Assembly: GCF_005870085.1 (NCBI RefSeq)
Contig: NZ_SZNM01000003.1
Location: 186,001 to 250,000 of the forward strand
Reading direction: 5' to 3'
Length of the DNA: 64,000 nt
DNA from: Aquibacillus sediminis
GTDB lineage: Bacteria > Bacillota > Bacilli > Bacillales > Amphibacillaceae
Part shown: positions 62,102-64,000 of the stretch, in pieces
How the letters are laid out: every line of letters begins with the position of its first letter
How positions within the stretch are numbered: the stretch's first letter is position 1
Position numbers and translations under genes: made by a program
Notes under the pieces: generated by a model
What the model was told of the DNA's origin: nothing
What the model saw: the letters and a program-made list of their open reading frames with translations, nothing else
Database searches by the model: none

Positions 62102-62587
62102 TTAGATGGTGCTATTGACTTCCACCTGTTTTTCTAAATTGCGATAACGACCACCAGCAAAAATTAACGGTTCCCCATCTTGGGTGCGAATGTCTGTGAC
62201 GCTTCCGACAAGCAGGGTATGGTCGCCTTCCACATGTTCCGAAACCACTTCACAAGAAATTTGAGCAATCGCATTTGGAATAACAGGTAAGCCGTCAAGG
62301 TACGAATAATCTAATTCTTCCGTTCGTTTATTCTTCGAAGCAAAGAAATCTGCTACATCCTTTTGGTGTTCATTTAAAATATTAACGGAATAACTTTGTG
62401 TTTGTTGGATTCTTTTTAGTGTATTTGCCCCTTCCTTAACGGAAATAACAACTAGCTTCGGATCGAGTGACACAGACATGAACGCATTGGCGGTCATGCC
62501 ATGAACAGTACCATTCTGCTCAGTTGCAACAATCGTAACACCAGTGGAAAACTTCCCCATCGCATCTCTAAACAGACGATCATCCAT
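62102..62587 (-). CDS. flavin reductase (HpaC/HsaB type)
   Basis: A 161-residue flavin reductase domain protein starting at the ATG at 62587 (AAGGAGGATGTAAAA before it), which trims a long spurious extension. FRDAMGKFSTGVTIVATEQN, VHGMTANAFMSVSLDPKLVV and FFASKNKRTEELDYSYLDGL are characteristic. It supplies FMNH2 or FADH2 to a two-component monooxygenase. The only oxygenase partner in the window is the HsaA/HpaH-type protein 17 kb away at 44145. Confidence 0.9.
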   Translation of the reverse strand: MDDRLFRDAMGKFSTGVTIVATEQNGTVHGMTANAFMSVSLDPKLVVISVKEGANTLKRIQQTQSYSVNILNEHQKDVADFFASKNKRTEELDYSYLDGLPVIPNAIAQISCEVVSEHVEGDHTLLVGSVTDIRTQDGEPLIFAGGRYRNLEKQVEVNSTI

Positions 62588-62600
62588 TTTTACATCCTCC

Positions 62601-63440
62601 TTAGATAGATTCAGAAAAAAATTGTTGAACCAAACTGTTAAAACTATCTTTTTTCTCAATTTGTGTCCAATGCCCACATTGGGAATAAACATGAAGTTGT
62701 GCATTAGGCAAATGCGACAGTAGATAGTAGCTTGATTCAACCGAACATACACGATCATCCCGTCCATGTACTAACATTACTGGATGAGTGATTCGATTAA
62801 GTGCTGTGATAGGTACTGGCACCGCCTTGGTTGCGAAAATTGAATCATTGGAGCGCTGTACTTCAGGTTTCATTGCTGTCTCATAACGAACATCTGTCAA
62901 TTTATCAATTTCTGGCTTTAGTTTTTCAAAGTCATAGACAAACCAGCTCATAATTTGGCGTAATTTTTTTGGTGTCGGATTGTCGTAAAACCCTTTTGCA
63001 CGTCCTAATTCAGGTGTAAGCTTCGTATTTGGTGTTCCACCTGGTCCCATTAAAATAACTCTATTAAATCGCTCTGGATGTTCAATTAATAACTCCTGGG
63101 CAATCGAACAACCTAATGAGTTACCGACCACATGCGCTTTATCAATCCCCAACTCATCTAATAGCGCTACCGCTTGGTCTACCCAAAGTTCTGTCCATGC
63201 TTGGCGATTTTTTGGTAGAGGCTCAGGATGACTGCTTTGTCCAAAGCCTAATAAATCCGGAGCAATACAGTCGTAGTTCTCTCCACAAGCTTGTAATGCA
63301 TAGCGCCAATTCACCCAAGCCGTAACCCCTGGGCCTGATCCATGTAAAAACAAGATAGCTTCTTTATTTCCTTCACCAGTCCGATTAACAAACGTTTCGA
63401 AATCTCCTGTTTTAACTACTGTTTCATTAATTTCTACCAT
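62601..63440 (-). CDS. meta-cleavage product C-C hydrolase (MhpC/BphD/HsaD type)
   Basis: A 279-residue alpha/beta hydrolase. The start at the ATG at 63440 is preceded by GAAGGAGGAAAATACA. LFLHGSGPGVTAWVNWRYAL (oxyanion region with the SGPG typical of MCP hydrolases), VGNSLGCSIAQELL (nucleophile Ser), VHGRDDRVC (Asp) and CGHWTQIEK (His) complete the triad. It cleaves the ring-opened product of the extradiol dioxygenase into a carboxylic acid and a 2-hydroxydienoate. It is the first gene of the lower-pathway run hydrolase-reductase-hydratase-dehydrogenase-aldolase. Confidence 0.93.
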   Translation of the reverse strand: MVEINETVVKTGDFETFVNRTGEGNKEAILFLHGSGPGVTAWVNWRYALQACGENYDCIAPDLLGFGQSSHPEPLPKNRQAWTELWVDQAVALLDELGIDKAHVVGNSLGCSIAQELLIEHPERFNRVILMGPGGTPNTKLTPELGRAKGFYDNPTPKKLRQIMSWFVYDFEKLKPEIDKLTDVRYETAMKPEVQRSNDSIFATKAVPVPITALNRITHPVMLVHGRDDRVCSVESSYYLLSHLPNAQLHVYSQCGHWTQIEKKDSFNSLVQQFFSESI

Positions 63441-63494
63441 TGTATTTTCCTCCTTCAATTCTTCAGCATTTTTTAAAATTAACTCCCCACGTTT

Positions 63495-63508
63495 GGAAAG
63501 CGTTATCA
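63495..63508 (-). promoter_or_regulatory. cre (CcpA) site upstream of the lower-pathway operon
   Basis: GGAAAGCGTTATCA differs from TGWNANCGNTNWCA only at the first base and lies 55 bp before the hydrolase start. Its core AAGCGTTATCA is identical to the cre before the second TRAP operon. Confidence 0.55.
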
Positions 63509-63519
63509 TTTAAAATGAT

Positions 63520-63735
63520 TTTTTGCTAATTTCAAAGATCCTTTGCATGATGAATTTATCTTTAATACCATTGTAGAAATAGTTAAAGCTGGTTTCTAGA
63601 ATAAAAATGTTTTAATATTTAGAAAATTTATGTGGATTTTTATTGGTTTTTATTTATGGCTGTTTTTGCAAGGTTTGTTGCTTTTTAATGTCATAGTTGA
63701 TGGAAACCTCGACTTAGAACAAGACGAAAATTCAA
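63520..63735. promoter_or_regulatory. upstream region of the lower-pathway operon
   Basis: AT-rich non-coding DNA between the hydrolase gene and the repeat array. It should contain the operon promoter; I cannot assign -35/-10 boxes with confidence. Confidence 0.35.
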
Positions 63736-64000
63736 GAAACGTGCATATCTAACTTAAAAATTGATCTTAATGTACACGAAAACTCAAGAAACGTGCACAT
63801 CTAGCTTAAAATTTGATCTTAATGTATACGAAAACTTTAGAAACGTGCACATCTAGCTTAAAAATTGACCTTAATGTACACGAAAACTTAAGAAACGTGC
63901 ACATCTAGCTTAAAATTTGATCTTAATGTACACGAAAACTCAAGAAACGTGCACATCTAGCTTAAAATTTGATCTTAATGTACACGAAAACTCAAGAAAC
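63736..64000. repeat. 52-bp tandem repeat array, at least 5 units, cut by the window end
   Basis: GAAACGTGCA-type unit starts fall at 63736, 63788, 63840, 63892, 63944 and 63996: exactly 52 bp apart. A unit contains TACACGAAAACTCAAG, CGTGCACATCTAGC, and AAAATTTGATC in that order. Units are 90 percent or more alike by eye. There are no unique spacers. The array continues beyond base 64000. Confidence 0.9.

Noticed and set aside
62588-62767. N-terminal extension of the flavin reductase
   Set aside because: It overlaps the hydrolase gene and lacks homology; the ATG at 62587 has an excellent ribosome site.

Overview
The window is chromosomal DNA from a low-GC, endospore-forming member of the Bacillaceae. 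Evidence: strong AGGAGG-type ribosome sites, CwlJ- and SleB-type cortex hydrolases, a gerP-like germination cluster, a YuiD-type PAP2 protein, a LacI/CUT1 sugar locus and a remnant of a BCCT compatible-solute transporter. A salt-tolerant genus such as Gracilibacillus, Virgibacillus or Oceanobacillus is my inference; nothing in the window fixes the genus.

Layout. (1) 1-9.1 kb, all minus strand: a CUT1 sugar ABC transporter, a LacI regulator, a YesL-type membrane protein, a GH13 glucosidase, a PfkB sugar kinase and a sucrose phosphorylase that runs off the left edge. The same 12-bp palindrome lies upstream of both transcription units. (2) 9.5-14.9 kb: a thiosulfate-type YeeE transporter, a truncated globin, a DUF3219-like protein, a MetE-like methyltransferase, an SDR, and small proteins. 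(3) 15-18.3 kb: a decayed BCCT transporter gene split by an IS200/IS605-family element carrying tnpB alone, followed by repeat-rich DNA. (4) 18.3-22 kb: a C45 acyltransferase, an exported protein behind a cyclic-di-GMP-I riboswitch, a lipoprotein built from a tandem duplication, and cwlJ. (5) 22-29 kb: ECF-type Ni/Co transporter genes (cbiM, two exported accessory proteins, cbiQ) separated from cbiO by four gerP-like genes on the other strand. Next to cbiO is an arginase-family enzyme that looks like a Ni-dependent guanidine hydrolase. (6) 29-34 kb: a small heat-shock-like protein, hypothetical membrane proteins, tRNA-Val(GAC), and a LysM-SleB hydrolase.

(7) 34-63.5 kb, entirely minus strand: a catabolic island. 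It encodes a complete meta-cleavage route: a group-D flavin monooxygenase with its reductase, a type I extradiol dioxygenase, a C-C hydrolase, a hydratase, an aldolase and an acetaldehyde/propionaldehyde dehydrogenase. Around these are three related FAD flavoproteins with ETF alpha/beta, two SDR or metallo-hydrolase genes, a methylisocitrate lyase-like enzyme, an SMP-30 lactonase, an aberrant racemase-fold protein, two TRAP transporters, and a lipoprotein sulfatase with its own aerobic formylglycine-generating enzyme. A FadR-type GntR regulator and CcpA (cre) sites are the likely controls. I infer uptake of an anionic, possibly sulfated, cyclic or aromatic compound, desulfation, flavoprotein-dependent dehydrogenation, ring hydroxylation and cleavage, and final release of pyruvate and acetyl- or propionyl-CoA. 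The substrate is unknown.

(8) Intergenic DNA carries several repeat families. The most striking is a family of 51-52-bp-period arrays near 18.0, 48.6 and 63.7 kb, with a single unit at 58.4 kb. There are also GC-rich palindromic elements near 43.6 and 43.9 kb, and stem-loop elements at 17.8 and 30.2 kb.
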